Positions 36,007 to 44,355 of a DNA stretch of 64,000 nt are shown here, in pieces. Made by a program: the position numbers and the translations under genes. Source of the stretch: Haloarculaceae archaeon H-GB1-1. Its GTDB lineage: Archaea > Halobacteriota > Halobacteria > Halobacteriales > Haloarculaceae. Within the stretch, counting starts at the first letter, position 1. Each line of letters starts with the position of its first letter. The stretch spans positions 62,001 to 126,000 of the forward strand of contig JARUKX010000004.1 of the NCBI GenBank assembly GCA_029688825.1, in the 5' to 3' direction. The notes below the pieces were generated by a model that saw nothing but the letters and a program-made list of their open reading frames with translations, had not been told where the DNA came from and did no database searches.

Positions 36007-36984
36007 ATGGAGCGAACGCCAGCGAAGTACCGGACGAGCAAACTGAGGCTCGCTCGTCTCCCGTCGGGTCGCGAGATAACGACGCAGGTCCACGAGTACG
36101 TCGGCGAGAGCGGCGGTCCGAAGGTCTACCTCCAGGCCGCCCAGCACGGCATCGAACTCAACGGTCCCGCCGTGCTGCGTCGGCTTCACCACCGACTGCT
36201 GGAGACCGAACTCGCTGGGACCGTCGTCTCGGTCCCCGTTGCGAACCCCATCGCGTTCGACCACCGGTCGTACATGGCCCCCTCCGAACTCGACGCCGTG
36301 AACTCGAACATGAATCGGGTGTGGCCGGGCAACGACTCCGGAACGCTCCAGGAGCAGATGGCCGCCCGCCTCTGGGAGTACGTCGAGGGGGCCGACGCCC
36401 TGATCGACCTCCACACTGGCATGCCCGACATGCTCGAACACGTCATCTACATGGAGGGCAACGAGACGTCTCGGGAACTCGCCGAGACGTTCGGCATCGA
36501 ACTCCTGATGGAGGAAGCCATCGACGAGGACGACGACTCGGAGTGGACCGAACAGGAGTTCCACGCCAAGCTCCGGAACACGGCGACCCGTGCCGGCATC
36601 CCCGCCATCACGCCGGAGCTCTCCAACAGTCGCCGCATCCAGCACGACGCCGTCGAACGGGGCGTCGAGGGCGTCGTGAACGTCCTCACCCACATCGGCG
36701 TCCTCGATGGAACGCCGACCCCACCCGTCGAGCACACCGTCGCACGGAACCACATCGGTCGGGTCCCGGTCCACCACTCCGGGCTGTTCGAACCCGACCC
36801 GGACGTTGAAGTCGGCGACCACGTAACCGCCGGCGACCACCTCGGGGTCATCTACAACCCCGCGACGTTCGAGGTGCTCCAGGAACCGACCGCCGACCGC
36901 GACGGCATCCTCTACTCGTTACGGCGGGAATCGACCTGCGTCGCCGGCGAGAGCATCGCCAGCGTCGCCATCCGCACCGAGTAG
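36007..36984 (+). CDS. Succinylglutamate desuccinylase/aspartoacylase family protein
   Basis: A 325-residue zinc carboxypeptidase-fold enzyme. Zinc ligand candidates are His in AAQHGIELNG (with Glu) and His in DLHTGMP; the catalytic Glu is in ITPELSNSRR. The C-terminal ~80 residues form a beta-barrel-like domain (GDHVTAGDHLGVIYNP). Family members hydrolyse N-acyl amino acids. In halophiles a relative (DoeB) deacetylates N-acetyl-diaminobutyrate in ectoine breakdown, but there is no other ectoine gene here. The stop abuts that of the convergent methylglyoxal synthase (TAGCTA). Confidence 0.87.
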   Translation: MERTPAKYRTSKLRLARLPSGREITTQVHEYVGESGGPKVYLQAAQHGIELNGPAVLRRLHHRLLETELAGTVVSVPVANPIAFDHRSYMAPSELDAVNSNMNRVWPGNDSGTLQEQMAARLWEYVEGADALIDLHTGMPDMLEHVIYMEGNETSRELAETFGIELLMEEAIDEDDDSEWTEQEFHAKLRNTATRAGIPAITPELSNSRRIQHDAVERGVEGVVNVLTHIGVLDGTPTPPVEHTVARNHIGRVPVHHSGLFEPDPDVEVGDHVTAGDHLGVIYNPATFEVLQEPTADRDGILYSLRRESTCVAGESIASVAIRTE

Positions 36985-37371
36985 CTACAGCTCGACGTCG
37001 GCGTCTCGGGCGAGCCCCTCCAGGAGGAACTCCGCGGAGCGTCGCGTCGTCGCCAGCGGCACGTCGTGCACGTCACAGATGCGCAACAGCGCGGAGATGT
37101 CCGGTTCGTGGGGCTGGGCGGTGAGCGGGTCCCGGAGAAAGACGATGCCGTCGATGCGGCCCTCGGCGACTTCCGCGCCGATCTGCATGTCACCGCCGAG
37201 CGGCCCCGACTGCTTGCGCTCGACGGATAGCCCGGTCGCCTCTGCGATTCGTTTGCCGGTCGTCCCCGTCCCCACGAGGTCGAACGCGGACAGCACCGAC
37301 TCGTATGCAGTACCGAGGTCGATCATCTCCGGCTTCTCGTCGTCGTGGGCGATGAGTGCGACGCGAGTCAT
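36985..37371 (-). CDS. mgsA: Methylglyoxal synthase
   Basis: A 128-residue enzyme converting dihydroxyacetone phosphate to methylglyoxal and phosphate. Family motifs are [10 protein letters not shown] at the N-terminus, GTGTTGKRI (phosphate binding), [17 protein letters not shown] with the catalytic Asp, and [19 protein letters not shown]. The length is close to that of bacterial MgsA. It offers a bypass of lower glycolysis; methylglyoxal also occurs in haloarchaeal lysine/aromatic pathway chemistry. Same-strand neighbour of the frameshifted small gene and the MFS transporter. Confidence 0.93.
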   Translation of the reverse strand: MTRVALIAHDDEKPEMIDLGTAYESVLSAFDLVGTGTTGKRIAEATGLSVERKQSGPLGGDMQIGAEVAEGRIDGIVFLRDPLTAQPHEPDISALLRICDVHDVPLATTRRSAEFLLEGLARDADVEL

Positions 37372-37407
37372 ACCGCACTCTCACGTCCCGAGCGCAAAAG
37401 GGTGGGC

Positions 37408-37631
37408 CTACTCACCGTCCGGTTCGAGCGGGAGACGCACCGAGACGACCGTCCCAGAGGAATCGGCTCGGAACTCGACGCTGGCGACGAGAACCCCGTC
37501 TGCGTCGGTGAGCTTCTGCGACCAGAACTCGAACGGAGTACCCCGCCGTCGGTCGGGACGACCCTGGCCTTGACGTCGAGCGTCGGGTCCGAAGATATCC
37601 GGTGCAGTTCCGCCAGCGGTGTCGACGCCAT
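37408..37631 (-). pseudogene. Small conserved-looking gene broken by a one-base frameshift
   Basis: Reading from the ATG at 37631, 30 codons (ending VVPTDGG) run into a G4 tract (CCCC at 37541-37544 on the plus strand). Beyond it, the other frame continues as TPFEFWSQKLTDADG and ends in SVRLPLEPDGE before TAG at 37408. One extra G would join them into a 74-residue acidic protein with normal haloarchaeal composition. The total length, 224 nt, is one short of a multiple of three. It could be a true pseudogene, a sequencing error in a homopolymer, or programmed frameshifting. Function unknown. Confidence 0.6.
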
Positions 37632-37682
37632 GAAATAGCGGCCCTTAGGGGAGTGTTACAATAGCCTTTGCCCACGGCCCAG

Positions 37683-39056
37683 TCACTGGAGCGACTCGCC
37701 CATGGTCTCCCGACCCAGCGCGGCCACGACGAGACCGGCCAGCAGCAACGATAGCGCGAACGGCATCAGCGCAACGAGATAGCCGAACTCGACGAAGTAG
37801 CCGACGAGTATCGGCCCGATGACCGCCGCGATCTTCCCCACGCCACCGGAGAAACCCAGGCCGGTACTGCGAACCTCCGTCGGGAACAGTTCGGTGGTGT
37901 ACGCGAAGATAGTCGCGAAGACGGCGAAGACGAAGAAGCCGGTCGCGAACAACCCCGCGAGGAACGGAATCCGGCCACCGATGCCCAGACCGACGTCGAC
38001 CCCCGGGATGGCGACGGTGAACGTCGCAGTCGAGAGGCCGGCGAGCGTGAACCCCGCGGTGAGCGTGGTCTTCCGGCCGATCCTGTCCACGAGCACGGCA
38101 GCCGCGCCGATGCCGCACAGCTGGAACACCGCGACGACGAACAGGTACTGGTACAGGCCGCCGACGTAGCCCGCCGCCTCGACGGTGTCCGGGAGCCAGA
38201 TGAACACTCCGTAGTAGCCGAAGTTCAGCCCGAACCAAATCACCGAGGTCAGGACCGTCGCGCGGACGACGTCCGGCTGGAAAAGCCGGCGAAAGCCAGA
38301 CTCGGCCTGCTCGTTCGTGTGGACCGCACCGCTAGTCAGCGGCGCGTCCGTCCCGTTCTCGGCGGCGATCTCGCGGAGCCGTTCGCTCGCCCGTTCGGCC
38401 CGCCCCTTCGACGCCAGGAAGTACGGCGACTCACCCAGCCAGTAGTGGATGGCGACGACGAGTACGAGCGGTGCCGCCGCGACGAGGTAGAAGACGCGCC
38501 ATGCGGGCAGTCCCGCCACGGTTCCGCCGGTCAACCCACCGGGGAGGATGAGCCACGCCAACACGACCGTCGTCATGTTCCCCAGCGCGAAGAAGCCCTC
38601 CAGGTACGCCAGATAGCGACCGCGCTGGCCCGTCGGAACGTGCTCGGTCAGGAACGAGGCGTCGATGGCGACCGTCCCGCCGACGCCGAGACCGGTCAAC
38701 AACCGCAACAGGAACGCCGAGTAGAAGCCGACCGCGAGCGACGTCAGCCCGGTAAAGACCGAGAAGAAGGCCACGGACATCGCCAGCGCCGTCTTCCGGC
38801 CGAAGCGGTCGGCGTACCAGCCGCCGAGGGAGTTGCCGAAGATCATCCCCAGCAGGCCCGCACTGCCGAGCAGCCCCGCCTGCAGTGACGAGAGCGACCA
38901 GATGTCGACGAAGATCGGAATCGTGAACGAGATGATGAGGATCTCCACCGCCGTCGTCGCCCACACGACGCCCGTCACTGCGAGCATCCGCCGGTGAAAG
39001 CGACCCAGTGGGATGCCGTCGATGACCTCTCCGACGGTCGACGAGGAGTCACCCAT
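37683..39056 (-). CDS. MFS transporter (sugar porter/aromatic acid type)
   Basis: A 457-residue, 12-helix major facilitator protein. The signature after helix 2 is GGWYADRFGRKTAL (GxxxDRxGRR type) and after helix 8 VDRIGRKTTL; GRYLAYLEGFFALGN is the mid-N-half motif. These fit the sugar porter/SV2-like/metabolite:H+ symporter groups. The substrate is not predictable. It stands alone between the small broken gene and PEP synthase. Confidence 0.9.
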   Translation of the reverse strand: MGDSSSTVGEVIDGIPLGRFHRRMLAVTGVVWATTAVEILIISFTIPIFVDIWSLSSLQAGLLGSAGLLGMIFGNSLGGWYADRFGRKTALAMSVAFFSVFTGLTSLAVGFYSAFLLRLLTGLGVGGTVAIDASFLTEHVPTGQRGRYLAYLEGFFALGNMTTVVLAWLILPGGLTGGTVAGLPAWRVFYLVAAAPLVLVVAIHYWLGESPYFLASKGRAERASERLREIAAENGTDAPLTSGAVHTNEQAESGFRRLFQPDVVRATVLTSVIWFGLNFGYYGVFIWLPDTVEAAGYVGGLYQYLFVVAVFQLCGIGAAAVLVDRIGRKTTLTAGFTLAGLSTATFTVAIPGVDVGLGIGGRIPFLAGLFATGFFVFAVFATIFAYTTELFPTEVRSTGLGFSGGVGKIAAVIGPILVGYFVEFGYLVALMPFALSLLLAGLVVAALGRETMGESLQ

Positions 39057-39170
39057 GTGTTGGCGAGGCTATTCACGCGTCTCCCTTAACGGCATCTACT
39101 CGACGGTGAACAACCATCCTGCTAACAGGTCGAGGAACGGCGGAGAGAGCGAAAGAGGAGGTGGTCGACG

Positions 39171-41480
39171 TTAGCGGATGTTCTCCAGCAGGAGCCGCTG
39201 TTCGACGCGGGAGACCTGCTGTTGAACGTCCGGCACGGCGTCGACGTTCGAGGAGATGGAGGTGACGCCCTCGTTGACGAGGAACTCCACCATCTCGGGT
39301 TTGCTACCGGCCTGTCCGCAGATGCTCGTCGCGACGTCGTGTTCCCGACACGTCTCGATGGTCGAGCTGATCAGCGAGAGCACGGCCGGATGAAGCTCGC
39401 TGAAGCGGTCGGCGACGTTCTCGTTGTTGCGGTCGACGGCGAGCGTGTACTGGGTGAGGTCGTTCGTGCCGAAGCTGACGAAGTGGACGCCCGTCTCGCA
39501 GATTTCCTCGATGGACAGCGCGGCGGCCGGCGTCTCGATCATCACGCCCCACGGGCGCTTGCGGGGGTCGATGCCGACCTCCTCCATGAGCGCCTTCGCC
39601 TTCATCACGTCCTCGGCGTCGTTGACCAACGGAATCATCAGCTCGACGTTGTCGTAGCCCATCTCGTACAGCTTGCGGAAGGCACGGAGTTCGAGTTTGA
39701 ACTCCTCGGGAGCGTCGAGGCTGCGGCGGATGCCGCGATAGCCGAGCATCGGGTTGTGCTCGACGGGCTCGTCGTCGCCGCCTTCGAGCTGGCGGAACTC
39801 GTCGGTGGGTGCGTCGAGGGTCCGCGCGCGGACGGGGCGCGGGTAGAACTCCTCGGCGACCGAGCGGATGCCGGAGACGATCTCGTCGACGTAGGCGTCC
39901 TCGCCGTGGTCTTCGATGTATCGCTCGGGCGTCTTGTTCGTCGAGAGGATCATGTGCTCGACCCGAAGCAGGCCGACGCCGTCGGCCCCGCTCTTGGCGG
40001 CCCGACCGGCCGATTCGGGGATCGAGATGTTCGTCTTGACCTCCGTCGCGGTCGCGGGTTTGGCGGGTGCGGCCGGCTGTGCCGCGGGTTCGGGCTCGTC
40101 CTCGGTGGTCGACTGCTGGCGGCCCTCGGTGATGGTCCCCTTGTCGCCGTCGACGGTGACGAACTGGTCGTCGGCGAGCGTCGTCGACCCGTTTCCGGTG
40201 CCCACGACGGCCGGAACGCCCAGTTCGCGCGTGACGATGGCGGCGTGGGAGGTCATCCCACCCTCGTCGGTGACGATACCGGCGGCGCGCTTCATCGCGG
40301 GCACCATGTCCGGCGTCGTCATCTCGGTGACGATGATGTCGCCCTCGCCGACCTTGTCGAGGTGGTCGAGCTTCTTCACGACCCGGACGGCACCGCTCGC
40401 GATACCGGGGCTCGCGCCGAGTCCCTGCACGAGAACGTCGTCACCGGCGCTGGAGTTGCCACCGGCGGATTTGGTGGTCGCACCACCGTCGGCGGCGCTC
40501 TTGGCCCCACTGGAACCACCCTGGTCGGCGTCGGAGATGGTCGTGATCGGCCGGGACTGCAACATGTAGACCTCGCCGTCGATGATGGCCCACTCGACGT
40601 CCTGGGGCGTCTCGTAATGCGATTCGACCTTCTCGCCGATCTCGCGGAGAGCGTCGAGTTCCTCCTCGGAGAGGACCTGCGCTTCGCGCTTGTCCTCGGG
40701 GACCTCGTTCTCGACTGTCTCGCCCGTCTCGGGGTCCTTCTCGTGCATCACCTTCTTGTCGGTGACGGTGATGCTGTCGAGTTCGCCCGTCTCGCGGTCG
40801 AGGATGTAGTTGTCCGGAGAGACCTCGCCCGCGACGACGGCCTCGCCGAGGCCCCACGCGGCCTCGATGATCATCTTCGGCTCACCCGTCGACGGGTGGC
40901 TGGTGAACATGACGCCGGATTTCTCGGAGTCGACCATCCGCTGGACGACGACCGCGATGTTGACGACCTCGTGGTCGAAGCCCTGCTTCTGTCGGTAGTA
41001 GATGGCACGCTGGGTGAACAGCGAGGCCCAGCAGCGGCGGATGCGGTCGAGCAGGTCGTCGCGTGTGACGTTCAGGAACGTCTCCTGCTGGCCGGCGAAG
41101 CTGGCGTCGGGAAGGTCCTCGGCTGTCGCCGAGGAGCGGACCGCGACGAAGGCCTCCTCGCCGTCCTCGCCCATGTCGTCGTAGCCGGCGAGGATCTCCT
41201 CGGCGAGTTCCTCGGGGAACTCGGAGTTGAGGATGAGGTCCTTCGCGCGCTGTTCGGCGTCGGCCAGCGCGCTGGAGTCCTCGACGTCGACGTCGACGGC
41301 CTCGAATAGCTCCTCGTCGATGCCCGCCCCTTCGATGAACTCGCGGTAGGTACCTGCGGTGACCACGAACCCGGACGGTACCGGCAGGTCCGCGGACGTC
41401 ATCTCGCCGAGCGACGCACCCTTGCCGCCGACGATCTCGACGTCATCGGATTGGATACTCTCCAACCAACGTATTGTCAT
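39171..41480 (-). CDS. ppsA: Phosphoenolpyruvate synthase
   Basis: A 769-residue enzyme making PEP, AMP and phosphate from pyruvate and ATP, the entry to gluconeogenesis in haloarchaea. Order: N-terminal ATP-grasp pyruvate-phosphate dikinase domain (IVGGKGASLGEM, VRSSATAEDLPDASFAGQQ), the swivelling domain with phosphorylated His in GGMTSHAAIVTRELG, and the C-terminal PEP-binding barrel with catalytic Cys in SICGQAGSKPE. Two low-complexity Gly/Ser/Ala and Pro/Ala/Glu linkers join the domains. No intein is present. Start ATG 41480 (MTIRWLESIQSDDVEIVGG) matches homologues; the frame is open 30 codons further upstream. Confidence 0.94.
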   Translation of the reverse strand: MTIRWLESIQSDDVEIVGGKGASLGEMTSADLPVPSGFVVTAGTYREFIEGAGIDEELFEAVDVDVEDSSALADAEQRAKDLILNSEFPEELAEEILAGYDDMGEDGEEAFVAVRSSATAEDLPDASFAGQQETFLNVTRDDLLDRIRRCWASLFTQRAIYYRQKQGFDHEVVNIAVVVQRMVDSEKSGVMFTSHPSTGEPKMIIEAAWGLGEAVVAGEVSPDNYILDRETGELDSITVTDKKVMHEKDPETGETVENEVPEDKREAQVLSEEELDALREIGEKVESHYETPQDVEWAIIDGEVYMLQSRPITTISDADQGGSSGAKSAADGGATTKSAGGNSSAGDDVLVQGLGASPGIASGAVRVVKKLDHLDKVGEGDIIVTEMTTPDMVPAMKRAAGIVTDEGGMTSHAAIVTRELGVPAVVGTGNGSTTLADDQFVTVDGDKGTITEGRQQSTTEDEPEPAAQPAAPAKPATATEVKTNISIPESAGRAAKSGADGVGLLRVEHMILSTNKTPERYIEDHGEDAYVDEIVSGIRSVAEEFYPRPVRARTLDAPTDEFRQLEGGDDEPVEHNPMLGYRGIRRSLDAPEEFKLELRAFRKLYEMGYDNVELMIPLVNDAEDVMKAKALMEEVGIDPRKRPWGVMIETPAAALSIEEICETGVHFVSFGTNDLTQYTLAVDRNNENVADRFSELHPAVLSLISSTIETCREHDVATSICGQAGSKPEMVEFLVNEGVTSISSNVDAVPDVQQQVSRVEQRLLLENIR

Positions 41481-41645
41481 GGTGTGTGAGCGAAGTTTTC
41501 CTGCGACCATGAATGTTGTGACTTCCTCAATTATCCGGTTTCGAGTAAGGAATTTACAGTATTCTCTCACGCGCTCGAATCGAGAGACGGCGCGAGCGTC
41601 GAGACCGCCGTGAGCGTTCGCGAGGGGCCGCGAGCGAGCGGGCTG

Positions 41646-44066
41646 TCAGGGCCGGTCGGTCGTGGCTTCGACGGCTCGAACGGCGGCCGCGTTCTCCTGC
41701 ACGTCGTGGACGCGGACGAGGTCCACACCGCGCTCGGCGGCCATCGTCGTCACGGCGAGCGTCGGCGGCAAGCGGTCACCGGGCTCGCAGTCGACGTGGC
41801 CGAACATCGACTTGTGTGAGTGGCCGACGAGGACGGGACAGCCCAGCGCTTGGAACTCCCCGAGTCTGTCGACGAGTTCGAAGTCCTCGGCCGGGGACTT
41901 GCCGAAGCCCAGTCCGGGGTCGACGACGATCTGCTCGCGGTCGAGCCCCGCCCGCTCGGCGACGAGTACGCGTTCGGTCAGTTCGTCCAGCACGTCCTCG
42001 ACGACGTCGTCGTAGTCCACCCTGCGGTCGGGGTCGACCGGCGTCGAGAGGCTGTGCATCACGACGACCGGGACGTCGAACTCGGCGGCCACCTGCGGGA
42101 GTTCGGGATCCTCGAAGCCCGAGACGTCGTTCACGACGTCCGCGCCCGCTTCCAGTGCGGCGCGAGCGACCTCGGCCTTCCGGGTGTCGATGGAGACCGG
42201 GACGTCCAGCGCGGCGAGTTCCTCGACGACCGGAACGACGCGGTCGCGCTCCTCCTCGGGCGGGACTGGGTCCGCTCCGGGACGCGTGCTCTCGCCGCCG
42301 ACGTCGACGATGTCGGCCCCGTTGCGTATCATCTCGCGTGCGCGCTCGACGGCCGCCTCGACCTCGTCGAACTCGCCGCCGTCGTGAAAGCTGTCGGGCG
42401 TCACGTTCAGGATGCCCATCACCGCCGTCCCCTCGCCCCAGGGGTACGACGGGGCGGGAGCCTCGCCGATGTCGAGCGCGTCGCGGATTCCCGCGGCGAG
42501 GTTCCCCAGTCCGTCGTCCATCTCGGACAGAGCGTCCGTGAGGTGGCGGAACGCCAGGAGCGTCCCCGAGAGGACTACGTCGTGGTGGACGCCGGCGTCC
42601 GTCACGCCGGTCGACGCGATCGTCACGCCCGCGTCGGTCGCGGCGTCTTTCAGGCCATCGAGCTGTCGCTTCCGGACGTACGTCTTCAGCGTCCGGTGGA
42701 CGCCGAACTCGCTCGTGGCTGCCGCCGCCGTCTCCGGCACGTCCGACGTAATCAGCGCGTCCCGGGCCTCCGCCAGCGAGTCGACCGCTTTGGTGACGTA
42801 GGGCCTCGTCCATCTGTCGCGTGCCTCCGCCACGGTCGAGAGCGAGCCGGTGACGAGGACGCAATCGTCCGGGTCGGCCCGGGACAGCGCCCGGTCGGTC
42901 GCTCCGAGTACGGATGGGACGGTCTCCGTTTCGGCGTCGACGCTGGCGAAGGAAGCCGCGAGCGCGTCCGGGTCGGCGGCTCGGTCGAGTCCAGGCGCGG
43001 TCACCAGCAGCGAGTCAGTTTCCGGGAACACCGTGGCCATGGCATCGTGGTCCTTGTCCGCCATCGACCCGATGACGACGTGGAGGTCGTCGTAGTCGTA
43101 TCGCGAGAGGAGATGCGAGAGCGTCTCGACCGCGCCGGGGTTGTGCGCCCCGTCGAGGACGACCAGCGGGTCCTGTCCGACGATCTCGAACCGGCCCGGC
43201 CAGTGGGCCTTGCGGATACCTCGGGCGACGTCGGTCTCGGTAACCGACGCGACCTGCCGGGCGAGCGCCGCCGCCACGCCGGCGTTTCGCGCCTGATGTT
43301 CGCCGAGCAGCGGCGACCGCGTCTCGACGTGGAAGTCCGGCCCGTCTATCGTGACGGTCGCCTCCGTCCTCGAGGCGAGGCCCTCCTCGCTGACGCACAC
43401 ATCCGGGTCTTCCGCCGCAGTTCCGACGGTCACGAGGTCCGCGACCTCCGCCAGCGTCGCCAACGCGTCGCCCGTCGCACCGGTGACGAGCGGCGCGCCC
43501 TCCGGAGCGACAGAGGCCTTGTCGCGAGCGATCTCCGCGACGGTGTCGCCGAGCAGGGCAGTGTGTTCCAGACTCACGCTCGTGACGGCGCTCGCGACGG
43601 GGTCGACGACGCTGGTCGCGTCGTAGCGACCGCCGATACCGACTTCCAGGACGGCGACGTCGACGTCCCGCTCCGAGAAGTGTGCGAGCGCGAGCGCGGT
43701 CAGCACCTCGAAGTACGTCGGCTCGTCGTCGGCAGCCCGGAGGTCGTCCAGGTGCGGCGACAGCGAGTCGACGAGCGACCGTATCGCGGACTTCGGGACC
43801 TTCCGCCCGTTGACCCGGATGCGCTCGCGGACGTCGTTCAGGTCCGGCGACGTGTACAGGCCGACGTCGAGGCCGGCCTCCCGGAGCACGGACTCCAGCA
43901 TGCGCGCGGTCGATCCCTTTCCGTTCGACCCCGCAACCTGGACGAAGTCGACGTCCTCCGGCGTCCACGAGAGCGACTCGAGCATCGAAGCGGTGGTCTC
44001 GGTCCCCAACACCGGCCGAGAGTGCGGCAACTCGTTCAGTAGATTGACCGCCTCGTGATACTGCAT
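41646..44066 (-). CDS. folCP: Bifunctional folylpolyglutamate synthase / dihydropteroate synthase fusion
   Basis: An 806-residue fusion known from haloarchaea. The N-terminal FolC part (to about residue 430) has the Mur-ligase P-loop VAGSNGKGSTARM, the GIGGRYDAT loop and LDGAHNPGA. A linker of about 90 residues follows. The C-terminal DHPS part has MGILNVTPDSFHDGG, DVGGESTRPGA, SIDTRKAEVA and GHSHKSMFG. It makes dihydropteroate and adds glutamate, supplying the THF used by formate-THF ligase and GlyA in this window. ATG 44066 (MQYHEAVNLLNELPHSRP) is the start of homology. Confidence 0.94.
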   Translation of the reverse strand: MQYHEAVNLLNELPHSRPVLGTETTASMLESLSWTPEDVDFVQVAGSNGKGSTARMLESVLREAGLDVGLYTSPDLNDVRERIRVNGRKVPKSAIRSLVDSLSPHLDDLRAADDEPTYFEVLTALALAHFSERDVDVAVLEVGIGGRYDATSVVDPVASAVTSVSLEHTALLGDTVAEIARDKASVAPEGAPLVTGATGDALATLAEVADLVTVGTAAEDPDVCVSEEGLASRTEATVTIDGPDFHVETRSPLLGEHQARNAGVAAALARQVASVTETDVARGIRKAHWPGRFEIVGQDPLVVLDGAHNPGAVETLSHLLSRYDYDDLHVVIGSMADKDHDAMATVFPETDSLLVTAPGLDRAADPDALAASFASVDAETETVPSVLGATDRALSRADPDDCVLVTGSLSTVAEARDRWTRPYVTKAVDSLAEARDALITSDVPETAAAATSEFGVHRTLKTYVRKRQLDGLKDAATDAGVTIASTGVTDAGVHHDVVLSGTLLAFRHLTDALSEMDDGLGNLAAGIRDALDIGEAPAPSYPWGEGTAVMGILNVTPDSFHDGGEFDEVEAAVERAREMIRNGADIVDVGGESTRPGADPVPPEEERDRVVPVVEELAALDVPVSIDTRKAEVARAALEAGADVVNDVSGFEDPELPQVAAEFDVPVVVMHSLSTPVDPDRRVDYDDVVEDVLDELTERVLVAERAGLDREQIVVDPGLGFGKSPAEDFELVDRLGEFQALGCPVLVGHSHKSMFGHVDCEPGDRLPPTLAVTTMAAERGVDLVRVHDVQENAAAVRAVEATTDRP

Positions 44067-44315
44067 GTCGAACGCAAACCACACGAGTGCTATTAGGCTA
44101 TCGGTCCAACAGATTGTACGTGCGTTCGCGGTCCCAGTGGGCGAGACACTGCGGTCCGTTTCCAACGAAGCGAAACTCAAGAAGTTCTATCGGAAACATA
44201 TCTACATTATGTGGTTTCTGAGGATGGTGACCGAAATCCGGCTTCTCCGAGCCGCACGTTGCCGTCCTGAAACGGCCGATTCTCGTACGTTCGAGCGGTT
44301 CGCGGACAGGAAATG

Positions 44316-44355
44316 TTTATATGACGGTATCCGGAAACCAAAGATGGTAGAATGA
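44316..44355 (+). promoter_or_regulatory. mttB promoter and overlapping four-codon upstream frame
   Basis: A TATA box TTTATATG lies at 44316-44323, about 25-30 bp before a mini-frame ATG GTA GAA TGA at 44344-44355. Its stop overlaps the mttB ATG (44352). A transcript starting near 44344 would be leaderless for the mini-frame, with mttB translated by reinitiation or from its own ATG. Confidence 0.5.

Noticed and set aside
39171-41480. Intein in PEP synthase
   Set aside because: Domain order is continuous and the extra segments are short Gly/Ser or Pro/Ala linkers without splicing motifs.
41521-41570. TrmB-type control site (TACT-N-GAGTA) ahead of ppsA
   Set aside because: The promoter has TACT-like elements, but as direct repeats (TACTG and TACTC on the minus strand), not the inverted TACT...AGTA arrangement expected, so I did not call it.
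44065-44355. 96-codon frame upstream of mttB
   Set aside because: Its composition (Lys, Arg, Ile, Tyr-rich) is unlike local proteins, it starts inside the folCP start region and runs over the mttB promoter; treated as leader sequence.
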